Assembly (NCBI GenBank): GCA_003508835.1
Contig: PUFA01000066.1
Location: forward strand, 9,194,501-9,258,500
Direction of reading: 5' to 3'
DNA: 64,000 bases
DNA from: Eonycteris spelaea
Taxonomy: Eukaryota; Chordata; Mammalia; Chiroptera; Pteropodidae
Both the position numbers and the translations under genes were made by a program. The notes under the pieces were generated by a model. It saw nothing but the letters and a program-made list of their open reading frames with translations, was not told the origin of the DNA and did no database searches. Shown piece by piece: positions 22,886 to 34,660 of this stretch. Position 1 is the first letter of the stretch. Every line of letters starts with the position of its first letter.

Positions 22886-24439
22886 ACAGAGCGCAGCTGA
22901 GTGACTTTCAAGGCTTGTTTAGAGAGGGTCACACAGCTCTCCGGGCTCTCTCCAAGGTCACTCACACCTGGAACCAAGCGGCTGTCCACCAGCCCGAGCT
23001 GCTCCGGCAGCGCGTCTTCGCCAAGGCTCTAGTCAAGGACAAGTGGCCATTGTGACATGTGAGGAAGCTCCGCTCCAACTCAGCCACGGTGTGACTGCGT
23101 CCCCCTGCACCCCAAGGGACAGCTACCCGCCAACCATGAGAAATCCTAACGGGAGCAGGTGACTGTTACTTCACTCTGCTAAGTCAGGGCTGTTGTTACG
23201 CAGACAGCGAACGGGATGGCTTCGTACACGGGACCGGGTGTCGGGGACCTCAGTCACGGTGCATGCCCCATGCTCCGGGGCAATGTGTTCTGCTGTTCGG
23301 AGAGGAACCAGAAACCCAGATTTCTGTCTCAGATGTCCTTATTTTGAAAACACTGGCATGGGCCAAGCAGAATTCCCGTGAGCTGGATTCAGCCCACGCA
23401 CCATGTGCGTGCAGCTCCCGGGATGAGCATGGGTTAGCCCGATGGATGCCCGTTACAATGAGGTCCGAACATCAGAGACACGCTGTCTTACCAAAGCCTG
23501 CTTTGCTCCTGGCACTCGCTGCTTCTCCTCCTATCTGGTGACTTCAGAAAATCCCCATCCCACCGCTGTGTGCAAAGCCGCGAGCAACATGGAGCCAGGC
23601 TGCGTCTCTGCGGCATGCCGAAGAGGAGTGTGTCCTGCGTCCAGGGCCTTCTACAAGCCGAGGCTGCAAACGCCGTGCGCCAAGGACGCGGGGGCTCACG
23701 GGGCGGCTCTCTGCCGCGGAGGCAGCGTCCGCTCACTCACGCTGCCTGCGGTCCCGGACGCCAAGGAAACGGTTTGAAATGCGACGTGAGCGGTGCCCAC
23801 CAGGGCTCTGCAAACGAGGACTTTTTACCTCCTGTCGTTTTTCAGGGTTCGTCAGAGAGAAACATCTAGTAAAGTCATTTGTGGAAGAAATAGTTTGGGT
23901 TCACGCCTTAGAGTCTGGGCGAGCACTTCTCTAAGAGTCAAGGTCTCGGGCTGAGGGCTTCGGCACCCCTGCCCACGACGCCGTAGCGTTCTGCTCGGCT
24001 GCCTCAGCGTCGGGCGCTGTCTTCGCGATGCCGATCTCTGGCTCTTGGAGATTTACTTTAGACTACTTCTAACTGTAAATTCCTTTTCTGCCCCGTTGAG
24101 ATGGAAATCTTTTTGAAAGCCTCTTGCCAGTGTGACAGCCCAGGAAGACCTAAGAATTCTTTCTCTTGGTGGCTAAAAATGTGATTTGATTCCTTCAAAG
24201 TCAGTTTGCGTGAGCGGCGCAGGCACACACCTGCGCACACGTGAGCCCCCTTCTGCCTATGCGGACGGGGGGGGACGAACTTTATTACTCTCTGCATCCC
24301 GATCACGCCTGAGGCGTGTGGCAGTCAGGTGTGCGTGTCTTCCTCTGCGCCTCTCACGACAGCTCAGGCGCAGCATGGCTGTCACGTGCCCGGGCCCGGG
24401 GGTGGACGCAGCCGGTTAGTTCCACAGAGACTCTGCCCA
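22886..24439. other. unassigned sequence
   Basis: No gene recognised. Mixed composition, CpG-richer around 23580-23780 and 23980-24030. A donor-like word on minus (rc of gtcttaccaaag, near 23490) lacks a good acceptor. Confidence 0.35.
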
Positions 24440-24500
24440 TGTTCTCCCGAGCCTCAGTTTCCCCACCTGTGATGGGCTGGCCGTTTTCCTCCTGGGGAGG
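24440..24500 (+). mobile_element. MIR SINE core fragment
   Basis: 'cgagcctcagtttccccacc' followed by 'tgtgatgggctgg' is the sense MIR core (cctcagtttcctcatctgtaaaatggg). Very short. Confidence 0.55.
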
Positions 24501-25804
24501 CTGCGGGGTCAAGGGGAAGACGTACCGTGCCCGACTCGTTTGCGGTGGCGCTGGGCTGTCACGGGGACCAGTGTCCTGTGACAGCTCAGCGGCGTCGCCG
24601 GTAGGATGTGGGTCACGGCGTGCCCCGCGTCCCAGAGCAAGTGGGGTGCTCAGGCAGGGGAAACGAATGAGCAAAGGCTCTCAGGGCCTTCCCTGCAGCC
24701 CCCCGCCCTTGCATACTCCCCCTCCCCCCGGGACTTGGTTGCCTCTATCTCAGACAGTGGGCCCCGAGGGCAGGTCCGCATTGCAGTTGGTCCCCACAGG
24801 CCCGTCCACAGTGACAGGAGCCCAGCCCGGCGCGCACACTCCCGCCCTGGGGGAGCGGCCCCAGCCCACGGGCAGCGGGCTTCCCCGTTGTCCCTGAGGT
24901 AACCCACGCAGCGGCCTGCAGGGTGCACGGCAGACCCCGTCCGTCCCCTGAGGGACAGGAGTGTCCGGCGTGCGTGGCCTTGACGCGGGACCAGGGCACC
25001 GTCCTCCGCGGGCCACGCGATGACTCGCAGTCTGGCCTCGCGTTCACGGTTTCTGAAGTGTCCCTTGGCTTGGGCCCAGGGCTGCCAGGGAACGGCGGCC
25101 AGCCCTCGGGCTCCGGACCTTGGGAGGCAGCGGTATTGTTCTCCTCCGGGAAGGCCTTGAGCACAAGCTCTTATGGATGCTTCTGTGCCTGAGCCCTGGC
25201 GGGCGGGGGGATTTTCCTCCTCTCTCGCACGTGGACACCAGGAGCTGATTCGCCGAGAAGCAGCCCACACACGTCTCGCGCAGAGGGCCGGTGCCGCTTG
25301 TTTCTGGCTCACGGGCAGCTGCGTCAGGCTTCGCCATGAGATCTGAAGCTGTCAGAACACGTTTGTCCCCAGCTACCTGGCTGTACCCCGCTGACTGCAC
25401 CGAATTCCCAGAAGTCCTGCTCCCCATTTGAGAGGCTCAGCCGGGCGCAGCTGCCCGCAGGGCCCACGCCTTGTCACGAGGGGTGGACGCCAGTGAGGCC
25501 AGAATCGGCCTCAGGGTGGGTGCTCGGCTGAGGTCCCGGCCAGTCCAGGGCTGGCAGCTTTAGCTCAGACCCGTTTCTAAATTGCTGGTGGCTACGCTTG
25601 TGAGGACCACATGGCACAGGGAAGCTTGGGGGTGCTGGTTATCTGAGTCCGTTCAACTTGAGAGAATTCAGCAGGCGCCCTGCCTATGTGTATGTGTGAT
25701 GTCAGTGCGCAGACGTTTGGAAGAGGACTCCTGCCCTGTTCCCGGGGCTGCCCGGCTCTGCTATCTCCGCCTTTGTGCTGACGGCTTTGACATCCTCGGT
25801 AAAG
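24501..25804. other. CpG-rich region
   Basis: GC-rich with many CpG to about 25200, then moderate. Frames are open on all strands by composition. No domain or repeat recognised. Confidence 0.35.
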
Positions 25805-25932
25805 TCCCTCGAGACGAGCCAGGTGGAGACCTTGCGAAGACGTGGCATTTGAAGTCAGGTGACTCCGGTCCGAAGATGCCGCAGACGGTCTTCTGAGAGG
25901 CCCCTGGAGCCCCCGGAGCTCACGAGGCTCTG
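25805..25932 (+). repeat. inverted repeat, left arm
   Basis: Aligns, with mismatches and small indels, to the reverse complement of 26105-26235. Shared words are 'gccaggtggaga' and 'ggtccgaagatg' with 'gaagtcaggtgactc' against 'gaaatcaggcgactc'. The spacer is about 170 bases. It also explains parallel peptide-like text (KSGDSGPKM) on opposite strands. No known transposon ends recognised. Confidence 0.75.
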
Positions 25933-25957
25933 AAGAAGGGCTGCAATGGACATCAAA

Positions 25958-25992
25958 GAACTTGGGGACAGTGAGGAACTTGGGGACAGTGA
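25958..25992. repeat. 17-bp word duplicated in the inverted-repeat spacer
   Basis: gaacttggggacagtga at 25958-25974 recurs at 25976-25992 with one base between. Confidence 0.9.
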
Positions 25993-26104
25993 CCAGGCGG
26001 GGACGGGCCAGCTCAGGGGGAGCGATGCGGACAGAGGGAGTAGACGCTTCGCAGCTCAGACGCAGGAGCCGTAAAGCACGAGGACTGCTGAAGAAGCCCG
26101 TGGA

Positions 26105-26235
26105 CGGCTGCGCTCGGCCGGCGTGGGCCGGGGCGCCCGGAGGTCCCAGGAAACGCTGCAGCATCTTCGGACCCGAGTCGCCTGATTTCAAGCCGTGCGT
26201 CGTCTGAAGATCTCCACCTGGCCCGCTCGAGCCTC
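26105..26235 (-). repeat. inverted repeat, right arm
   Basis: Reverse complement matches 25805-25932; best conserved near the outer two thirds of the arm (26160-26225). Confidence 0.75.
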
Positions 26236-26690
26236 GCACCCACGCCCACTCTTCATGGTCAGACTTTTGTGTCCTCCCTGTGACCGAGCCCTCGGCCTGG
26301 GTTCTCACCTTCGTCCCTGGCCTTGGTTTCCTGATCCTGTCCTTACCGCCTCCCGCGCACTTCCCCGCGCCTTGGTGTCCCTCGGTGTTCCCGTTCTCCC
26401 CAGTCCCTTAGTGTGGGGCTGCTGGTCTACCTGGTGGGCGCCAGAGCCTGCCAGGCCACTGCCCTGTCTCCACCAGAACGGCCCCTGCCGGAGCTGCCTC
26501 CCGGCAGTGACAGCCTTCAGAGAACGTTCCCTTTCAGGAAGACAGCCAGCCCGGAGCAACAACACCCTCCTTCGCTTGCTCCATTTTCAGGGAAACCAGA
26601 GGACAGATGGTCATCATCCTCCACGTCGAGAAAAAAAATCTCACCAACAATTAAAATTGAGATGACCAGCATGTAAAACTATCATTTCGC
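26236..26690. other. unassigned sequence
   Basis: Pyrimidine-rich on plus; an acceptor-like 'gcttgctccattttcag' near 26590 has no donor behind it. No gene recognised. Confidence 0.35.
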
Positions 26691-27937
26691 CAGAATTCAA
26701 AATATAAAATAAATAGCATTTCCCGGTCGCCGCACATGCACGCATCAGAGTCCTGTCTTTTCAGAGCAGGTCGAACAGCATCATCAGCCACAAAACTCTA
26801 AGCTAAAGGATGATACGCGGTTTCTTTTTAACCAAGGGCGTCGAGGGGTAACGTAGCGGCCTCTGTGTCCCCCGTGGCAAGGGCCTTGTGCCAGCGTCTT
26901 CAGAAGGGGCCCCTGGGCGCCCCGAGCCTCACTGCTATTTCCTGTTACCAGATGAAGGGGCGCACAGAGGCTCCCCCGTGACAGATGCGTGGGGCAGCAC
27001 CCCCAGCGAAACTTCAGGAGGCTCCCGGAGCATGAACGGTGCCTGGCGGGGACCCGGACAGGCGCGCGTCAATTAAGATCACGCCTGATTAGGGAGCGTG
27101 TGTTAACTCATCCTCTTTTTTAAAAAACGTAACCAGGAAGCGGTGACCTTTCCGATGCTTTCATGAGCTGTGTTTTATGAAAACATAATAAATGCCACTA
27201 GATACTGCGGGACAGAAAACATAAGGATTCAACAAATTATACATTGTAACACACCAAAGACACACAGATGGGGCCGGTGTGTACAGCCGCTGCTACTGTA
27301 CCGATTTTTCTCATCAAGAACTTGACATTCAGAATATTCAAGAAATATGACTGCCCTTTCAGGCTTCAAATTTTGATTTATTTTCCCGTGATGTCACGTT
27401 TATGTAGCCTCGTATTAATGTCATACATCAGAAATGGGTTTCCATGAAAATAAAATCTCTTACTTGACTCTTGCTATCAAAATTCAGCACAAATCCCATT
27501 AAAAGAGTGAAATGTTAGCTTAGTTTCGATGCAGTCACAGCCCTGTCTATGTAGAATTCCAGCGGCTAAAATCTATTCTGCTGTGATTTGCCATCTACCA
27601 TTTTGTTGCTGAGCAGGGACGAGTTGAGCTATCATGAGCTAGAAATGAAATTATGTTGAAAATTGAAGGAAATAGTAGGATAAAGAAGAGAACAGGCCTA
27701 CGTATATATTGGGGAAATGCTCAAATTTTGATGATTTGGTGAAGATCCAGTTTTCTGTGATAGAATTTACCCATATTCCTGCTCATATGGGTACACTTGG
27801 GTCTAGATCGGTTTTCCGAGGGTTTGTTTATGAGTCAGCTCCCCCCACCCCCTCCACACCAGGCTATTTGCAAGCCAAGTATGGTTATTTACTCTTAAAT
27901 TCTCTGTCTTTTTCTGTTTTTCCACCCATGTCCTCAG
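26691..27937. other. AT-rich unique block upstream of a candidate exon
   Basis: Apart from a GC-rich pocket at 26830-27070, this is complex AT-rich, CpG-poor sequence with no transposon signature. 27840-27937 leads into a good branch/pyrimidine tract for the candidate exon at 27938. Could be intronic or regulatory. Confidence 0.35.
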
Positions 27938-28013
27938 GTTTCCAGGCTCCATGGGGGGAGCTGAAGGACCCGCAGCGGAAGCCCACCTCGGGACTCAGAG
28001 GCCGTAGAGAAAT
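27938..28013 (+). other. candidate internal exon (best in window)
   Basis: A 76-base segment with textbook splice sites. Upstream is a long pyrimidine tract (ctctgtctttttctgttttt, then ccacccatgtcctcag) ending in AG at 27936-27937. Downstream is a donor, aat/gtaagt, at 28014. One reading frame runs through it; the part I read is FQAPWGELKDPQRKPTSGLR then GRRE. The other two frames hit stops. If coding, it would enter in phase 1 and leave in phase 2. I do not recognise the peptide. No partner exon is fixed on either side, so it may equally be part of a long noncoding RNA or a decoy. The clean unique flanks argue against a transposon origin. Confidence 0.35.
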
Positions 28014-29069
28014 GTAAGTTCTCCCAGGTGACCGGGCGGAGCGTGTCCTGGTGCTGGTACTCGGGGACCGTCCAGCTCAAAGTACCAAGTAAGGGTAACC
28101 ATTTAATATTCCTTGGGACTAAACTGTCGTGTTGGCTGATAACGAACGTGAAAACGATGCTTCTGAAGTAGGGAATGCCAATCTTGCAAATCTATTTTCT
28201 TGTCCTTAATGAGCACGAAGTGATTTTTTTTTAGTTCCTGGTCCTGCACAACCAAGAGATTATGGCATCCAATTATCTCACTGTCAAAAAGGACGCTTCT
28301 GTCGAAAATGAAGTCAACTTCCTGGAATAGTTGGCCCCTCTTCTAATTGATCCCTTTTTAGCTTTCACTTAAGCACGTTCCTCGTTTTGGGGCCTGCAGA
28401 CAAGTGTTTATGGGGTCGGACGGGAAGGCACCCAGCCCCGGGAGCGGCTGCAGTGGGCAGAGCCGCCCACGGCACACGCGGCCCTCAGACCATGCTCCCC
28501 ACAGCAAGGGGCCCGCGCCGCAAGGGGCCGGGTCAGCACCCATTTCCCCAGGGAGAGCTGGTCAGAGAGGGCCCCGGGGTGGAGGACCCCAAAGGCATGC
28601 AGGCTTCGGAGACGTACCACCAGCAGTTTCTGGGGACAGCCACTGCCCCCTGCCTTCCCTTCCCCCGCTCTGCTCCGTCCGTTACCGTGTTTGGCTCGCA
28701 GCGTCTCTGGCCTGACGCCTCCCGTCGACACCCCCTTCGAGCCGCCGTGCAGCCCGCACCCTCCCCGCGCCTTCTCGCCAGCTCCCTTCCCCCTGCCTGG
28801 CGCCGGCTCGCTCAGCCGCCACGTGGCAGTCAGAGTTGAAAACGCTTCCTGCCGTGCCCCCGTCCAACCTCGGGACTCCCCGCCGTCCTCAGGGCGAGCC
28901 CCAGCCTGGTGCCCGCTGCCCAGCGCCCTCCGGCTTCCTCTCCGGCTTCGCCGTCTCAGCGCCCCTCCCGCTCGACCCATGACCAAGGGCGTGATGCTTC
29001 TTATCTGTTTCTGTCTCTGTGTGTTTCTCTGTCTATGTCTCTCCACCTCTGTGTCTCTGCCTCAGTCCC
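28014..29069. other. unassigned; CpG-rich from 28390
   Basis: 28020-28380 is moderate to AT-rich unique DNA. 28390-28990 is CpG- and GC-rich, then a ctctgtgtttctctgtctatg-like pyrimidine stretch. No gene recognised. Confidence 0.35.
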
Positions 29070-29278
29070 CTGAGTTCTCCTTCTGCCCTGGCTTTGCACA
29101 CACTATGCCCTCTGCCTAGAAGACACTTCTCTCCTCCGTGCCTGGCTGTCTCCTGTTCCGCCACTGCATATTGGTCTAAATACTGCTTCCTCTGGGAAGC
29201 CGTCCTTGACCCTCTCTGAGGCCATCAGAGTATTTCTCATACTTCGTTACACTTATTTTACTATCTCCTTTGTTAGGC
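29070..29278 (+). mobile_element. L2 LINE 3' fragment
   Basis: Sense L2: 'tatgccctctgcctagaaga', 'ctctgggaagccgtccttga', and 'acacttattttactatctcc'. The following hAT-like element appears to interrupt it, and an L2-like tail of gaat repeats lies beyond. Confidence 0.7.
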
Positions 29279-29506
29279 CGTGCACTTCCGATCTGCACGT
29301 TATGGGCTTTGGGCCACGCCCTGTCAGCTGCCTGTTTCTGTAGAAGGTTGTGTGGGGACGTAGCCTGTTTGTCTGTGTTGTCTGCATCCGCTTTGTGTTA
29401 CCGTGGCTCAATGGCAGAGTTAAGTAGTTGTGACAGAGGCTCATGGCTCACGAATCCTAAAATATTTACTACTGGCCCCTAACAGAATAAGTTTACTGGT
29501 CTCTGC
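29279..29506. mobile_element. hAT-Charlie-like nonautonomous DNA element
   Basis: Close to the whole of a short hAT-type element: 'gctgcctgtttctgtagaag' in the left half; 'atggcagagttaagtagttg', 'tgacagaggctcatggctca', 'aatcctaaaatatttactac' and 'tggcccctaacagaataagt' in the right half, ending ctggtctctg. No transposase. The family is clear to me as hAT-Charlie type but I do not commit to a subfamily name. Confidence 0.7.
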
Positions 29507-29589
29507 TGTGAACAATGGGGTCAGTGGCCCTGGTTCGGGTCCATCATCGGAAGCTGGGATAGCATCTCGTAGTTCGCATTTCCTGGACA

Positions 29590-29626
29590 TTGTTGAATGA
29601 ATGAATGAATGAATGAATGATGAGTA
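29590..29626 (+). repeat. (GAAT)n, probable L2 tail
   Basis: 'cattgttgaatgaatgaatg' and further gaat units match the usual L2 3' terminus (tgttgaatgaatg). Likely the end of the L2 that starts at 29070, split by the hAT element. Confidence 0.6.
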
Positions 29627-29739
29627 CACAGACAGAGAAGCATGGCACTGGTAAAAGGTACTAGAGAAAATAGTTTACCTTTGCAGAAGATCAGCTGTGT
29701 AAAAACTATTGAGATTTGAAACTCTCGTTGCTGCTGTTG

Positions 29740-29962
29740 CTAATGCTTCTGCCACTTGTCATGTGTCGACTTCGCTGAATGCCACCTGTGGTGTAGTAGA
29801 TTTGTCTCGTTTCTCTCACTTAATCCTCTCAACAGTCCAGTATGGTAGGGCCTATTGTCATATTCGTTTTACGGAGAAATAAACAGCGTCTGAGAAAGTC
29901 TCCGTGACTTGGCCGTGACCCCGCAGCTGAGACGTAGTCCGTTGGGAGATGCCTTCTTCAAT
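29740..29962 (-). mobile_element. MIR SINE, antisense
   Basis: 'tctctcacttaatcctctca', 'gtagggcctattgtcatatt', 'cgttttacggagaaataaac' and 'gaccccgcagctgagacgta' follow the reverse complement of MIR from 3' end to core. Confidence 0.8.
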
Positions 29963-30909
29963 CCGTTTGCCTCTGGATGTACTGGCTGATTTGCCTGTTT
30001 GGGAGTTGTGGCTTGTGTCGCCTTTCGTTTTGCTGGAAAGCACGTCTTCTCTTTGAGCGATGGGTTATGTGTCTCAGAGAATAGTTGTTTTGCAGGAAGT
30101 CCGGCTTCTGTACTGAAGTTGAATTTCCCATAAATCTCATTGCAGCTGCAGGTATAAGATACATTTTCAGAACAGTTATATTTGAACTAAAAATCATGTA
30201 AGCCCAAGAGCTGGACTGGTAAGAAAGAATGTTCTAAAATCAAGAACTGCGTGGGAGGGGCTACCAAAAACCACCACGACCAAACGACTTCAGTGACAGA
30301 GCCAGGCCACAGACGTCAGCAGCCAGTCTCAGAGGCGTTTAACAGATGAAGTGCCCTCCTGCGTGTAGTGGTCCCACGGGTGGCGAGGGGTCCCAGATGC
30401 CAAGGGGGCATCACTCCACGGTGGGTTGTGAGCAGCACAGGTATTCCAACAGAGCATAGGTGGTACTCAGTGGAGTAAATGTTATATTCTATGATGAGAG
30501 GAGGGATAAAGTAATGTTTGAGCATTATTTGAGCCACCTTATAGCTAGTGACCTCTCAAAGTTGAAATTGCATTTTAACTCATTTACATTCAATACTTGA
30601 CATTATAATTTATTTGTATTTTTTGGCCTTTTTTTTCTTGATGCGTTATTGACCCTAAGACAAATCCACAGGTAGAAGGGGACTTAAACATACAATGACA
30701 AGTCGGACAAAACTTACATTTCTAAAATTTGATGAACTAGTTGGAAAAAGCAATATGTATAAATTGGGAAGAAGTTTATTTGGTTGAATGATGGCAAAAT
30801 TAAATGGGCTTAATATCCTGGCCAAGGTTAGAAGTGACCGAAACGAACATGTGTGGTAAAAATCTTTAGTTTATGTCTCGATATGGTTCTGTTAAAAGTT
30901 TAACTGTTT
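29963..30909. other. unassigned unique sequence
   Basis: No gene recognised. Moderately AT-rich, becoming strongly AT-rich after 30560. Confidence 0.4.
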
Positions 30910-32985
30910 GAATTGTTCATCAAAAACCTACAAAAACAAAACAAGAACAAAACCAGGACCACATAGCTCTACTTGTGAATTCTAACAACCATTTAAAGTA
31001 GAATTGACCCAATCTTTCCCAAACTCTTTTCAAAAAATAGAAGAGAAAGGAATGTGCTCTAACTTATTCTACAAGGCCAGCATTATCCTGATACCAAAGA
31101 CATGAAAAGAAAAGAAAAATACAGACCAATATGTCTTATGAATAAAGACACAAAGGTCCTCAACAAAACACCAACATTAAAACCTCAACATTAAAGCATA
31201 TTAAAAGGAGTATGCGCCGTGACCACACAGGAATCATTCCAGGAATGCAAGGGTGGCTCAACATGCCAAACTCCATCCATGTGACACACCACGGTAATGG
31301 AATGAAGGAAAAAATACGATTTTCTCAGGAGATGCGGGAAACACAACATTCGATGAAACCCAGCACCCTTTCCTGGTAAAACAAAAACAAAACAAGAAAC
31401 ACTAAACAAACTGATAGAAAAATAACTTCCTCGACATAATAAGCAGCATTTATGATAAGCTCACAGCTAATCATATCGTATTTAACGATGAAATAGTGAA
31501 AGTTCACCCTGAGATGAAGAACAAGACAAGAATACTTACTTTCACCATTTTCCAGCATTGTTCCAGCCAGAGCAATTAGGCAAGAAAAAAGAAATAAGAA
31601 GATAGCCAAATTATAAAGGAAAAAGTAAAACTGTATTTATAGATTATTTAACTAGCAGTATTTCTGTCACTAGCAACAAACTGTCTAAAAACGAAATGAA
31701 GACCATTCCATTTACAACAGCATCACGCAGAGTGAAATGGAAATGAATTTGAGCAAGGAGGTACAATATTGAAAACTACAAACTATTGCCAAACAAAATT
31801 AAAGAAGACCTAAATATTGAGAGAGGCACCCTGTGTTCATGGGATGGAAGACTTAATATTGTTAAGGTGACACCGTGCCCCAAAGCAATCTGTAGATTCA
31901 TTTCAATCCCTATCAAAATCTCAATGGTTTTGTGAAAATTGAAAAGCTGAACCTACAAGTCACAAGAAAATTCAAGAACCATAGAATATCCAACTCTATC
32001 TTGAAATGGAAGAACAAAGTTGAAAGACTTCCCCTTTCTTACTTCAAAACTTACTGTAGCGTTATGGTAATCAAAACGGTGTGGCACTGGCTTGGTACAG
32101 GCATGTGTACAATACAACAGGCCTGAGTGCGCGGTGGGGAAGCACACATCTGTGGTCGATTCATTTTCAAGGAGAGTTCCAGAATCATTCAATGGAGAAT
32201 AACAGTCTTTTCAACTAATGGTGCTGTGACATCTGGACATCACATGCCAAAGAATGAAGTCTGACCCCAGCTCACATCGTATACCAAGGTTAACTCAGAA
32301 AGGTTCCGAGAACTAAACCTAGGAGGTGAACCATGGCTGACAGAAAGTGATGAAGATCTGCGTAGATAGACATTGTGTGTGTATGGGTTGGAAGGCTTAC
32401 TATTATTAAGATAGATTATTAAAGTCTTGAACGGGTAAAAAGAAATGAGTAAATTTTCATACCCTTGAATTTGGAAATAACTTCTTAGGTGTGATGTCAA
32501 AAGCATAAGTAACAAAAACATAAGGTAGATAAAATTTTTCTGCGTCCAAGAGCATTAGAGTGAAAAGATAATCCAAAGAATGGAGAAACGTCACGCAGCG
32601 TATGTATGATAAGGGCCTAGCATCCAGAATATACGAAGAACACTTACAACTCAACAACAAAACAACTTAAAGCCTAATTAAAAAATAGGAAAGAGTTGAA
32701 TAAATGCATCTCCACAGCAAAGATACAAGGGGCCGACAAGCACGTGCAGAGATGCTCAGCGTCAACAGCCATCGAAGTCACGGTGACAACGCCATGCACA
32801 CCCTCTGGGGGCAGGGAGCGGGCGCCTGAAGCCCGTGGGACCTCCCTGCGGGGCGGCAAAACAGCTCTGGCCCTACATGGGAGCAACGGCCGCACGACCG
32901 TGTGAAGGCGTTTAACACCGCGATGCCATACACCCTAAAATGATTAAAGCGATAAGTGTTGTTTTGTGTGTGTTAGCTGCAACTG
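30910..32985 (+). mobile_element. sense L1 remnant (ORF2 to 3' end)
   Basis: About 2.1 kb in L1 sense order. It starts in mid ORF2 ('ttgtgaattctaacaaccat', 'aaggccagcattatcctgat'), continues through the reverse-transcriptase region ('ggaatcattccaggaatgca', 'ccagagcaattaggcaagaa', 'agacttaatattgttaaggt', 'caaagcaatctgtagattca') and the ORF2 tail ('gtaatcaaaacggtgtggca'), and ends with a 3'-UTR-like 'caccctaaaatgattaaagc'. Internal deletions and many stops leave no intact frame. 32690-32900 is unusually CpG-rich for an L1, probably from local substitution or insertion. Confidence 0.85.
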
Positions 32986-34660
32986 CCCGTTTCTCCTAGC
33001 AACGAGATCGGTTTTTATTATGCAGCTTGACTGTTTTATAACTATTTTAAACACCTGTTTTTTCCTTCTGATTAGAAATGCAACGTTCATTTACTCTTGA
33101 AGGTTTCAGACGTAGAAAAGCACTCGGGGAAAAACGAAACGCGCCCGTATTCCTGCCGCTGAAATGGAGCCACGGGGGGTTTCTTACTATCGATCCTTCC
33201 GGTCTTTTTGGGCGTGTGATATGTGTGTGCACACACAGCCATAGTCATCGTTTCGCTTTTCAAAGGACTGTTATCGTGCAGTACATACTGTGGGTTTAAT
33301 GATGGCCAAAGGGACATCCAGGTGCCCGTTTTCCCTCATGCTGTCCCATGAGCATTTTCCCGTTGTCATTCCGCGCTCCCGCCCCGTGAAGCGGCCGGAC
33401 AGTACCCCGTCGTACAGTTTGGAACATAATTATTTAGCGGGTTTCGACTGTTGGAGGGACGCCCACGTTTCAGCATTTCGGAGCCGGAATACACTGGAGA
33501 CGTAATCACACGCGGCTTCTTTCCCAAGCTTGGTCGCCGCACGCCGTAGACACATGGCACCGGAAAACCATTCAACATTTTGAAAACAGAGTTAATTCTT
33601 CACTTTCCAGCTGGATTTGGGTGTCGTGTGGGCGTGCGATTCAGCATTCAGGAACCTGAAAGAGAGAACCGTGGTGCGGGAGGGGCGGCGTGCGGAGGGG
33701 CGCGGAGAAGCAGCCAGGTGGGGAGCAGGGCCAAGGCGCGGACGTGCTCTCCTGGACGGGTTTGTTGTCCTGAAACACAGGTGCGGCAGACCACAAAAGA
33801 GGTTCCATCGAAGCTGTCGAGGACAGTTCCGTCACGCGGGAGGGACAGTGCCTTGAGAGAGACGCCCGTGGTCACGCGCTGGCCACGGCGTGCACAGCTC
33901 ATGGTCCAGCAGCGCATTGACTGACCCGCACCGCCGCTCACGGGACGAGAACGGGCCGCGCCGTGCCCTTTGCAGAGCTGTGTGTGGTCTGGAATGTCAG
34001 CGATCCCGGCGCCACCCATCCCTTTCAATGAGGGAGAGACTGTCTTTTGCCAGCCAAAGGCTCACAGTTCAAACGGGCATCTGTCCGCTGGGACACCACG
34101 TCCCTTTCCTTACCAGACCGTGGACGGCAGGCAAAGGGTGTCTTGTAACATGGCCCCGAGTGATTTAGACACAAAGGTGACCGGGTTATTCCGTGAGAAC
34201 TAAACGGCATTGTTGGAGCTTGACATCAGCGTTCTTATTGCGTGTGGGTTTCCTCCAGCGGCACACCTTGACCTCCGTGGCCGGTATCACTGCCCACGGA
34301 AACGTTCTGCTGCTGTTTTTCTTCCCAACGCCGCAGCATGGGCAGTGGCAGCGAAGGACCAGAGGCGACTGCAAGGACAGGCCGGCCCGTCCACGTGCCA
34401 TGCTGGGCTGAGCGCGCCGGGAGGTCCAGAGGATGCTGCCGCGCAGGCCGGGATGCTGCGTTTCGCGTTGATCTCAGACGCAATGGACAGATTCATGACG
34501 GACACGCTCCGCATAGCTCTGTGCCTGGGGCGCGCACAAGCCTCCTTGGGAACCTTTGGGCGCTATCTCTGCGTCTCCTATAGGGAAGGCTGAATTTTCA
34601 TGAAACTCCTCCTGGAGCCCCTCCCTTGCCTTCCCGCCCTCCCGAAACACGCTCTGGTCC
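32986..34660. other. unassigned sequence, CpG-rich after 33620
   Basis: 32986-33610 is mixed unique sequence. 33620-34660 is CpG- and GC-rich with AT-richer pockets. No gene, repeat family or clear exon pair recognised. Confidence 0.35.

Noticed and set aside
25592..26308. 238-codon minus-strand open frame
   Set aside because: Runs across the inverted repeat and GC-rich sequence. The repeated peptide text comes from the two arms, not from a protein repeat.
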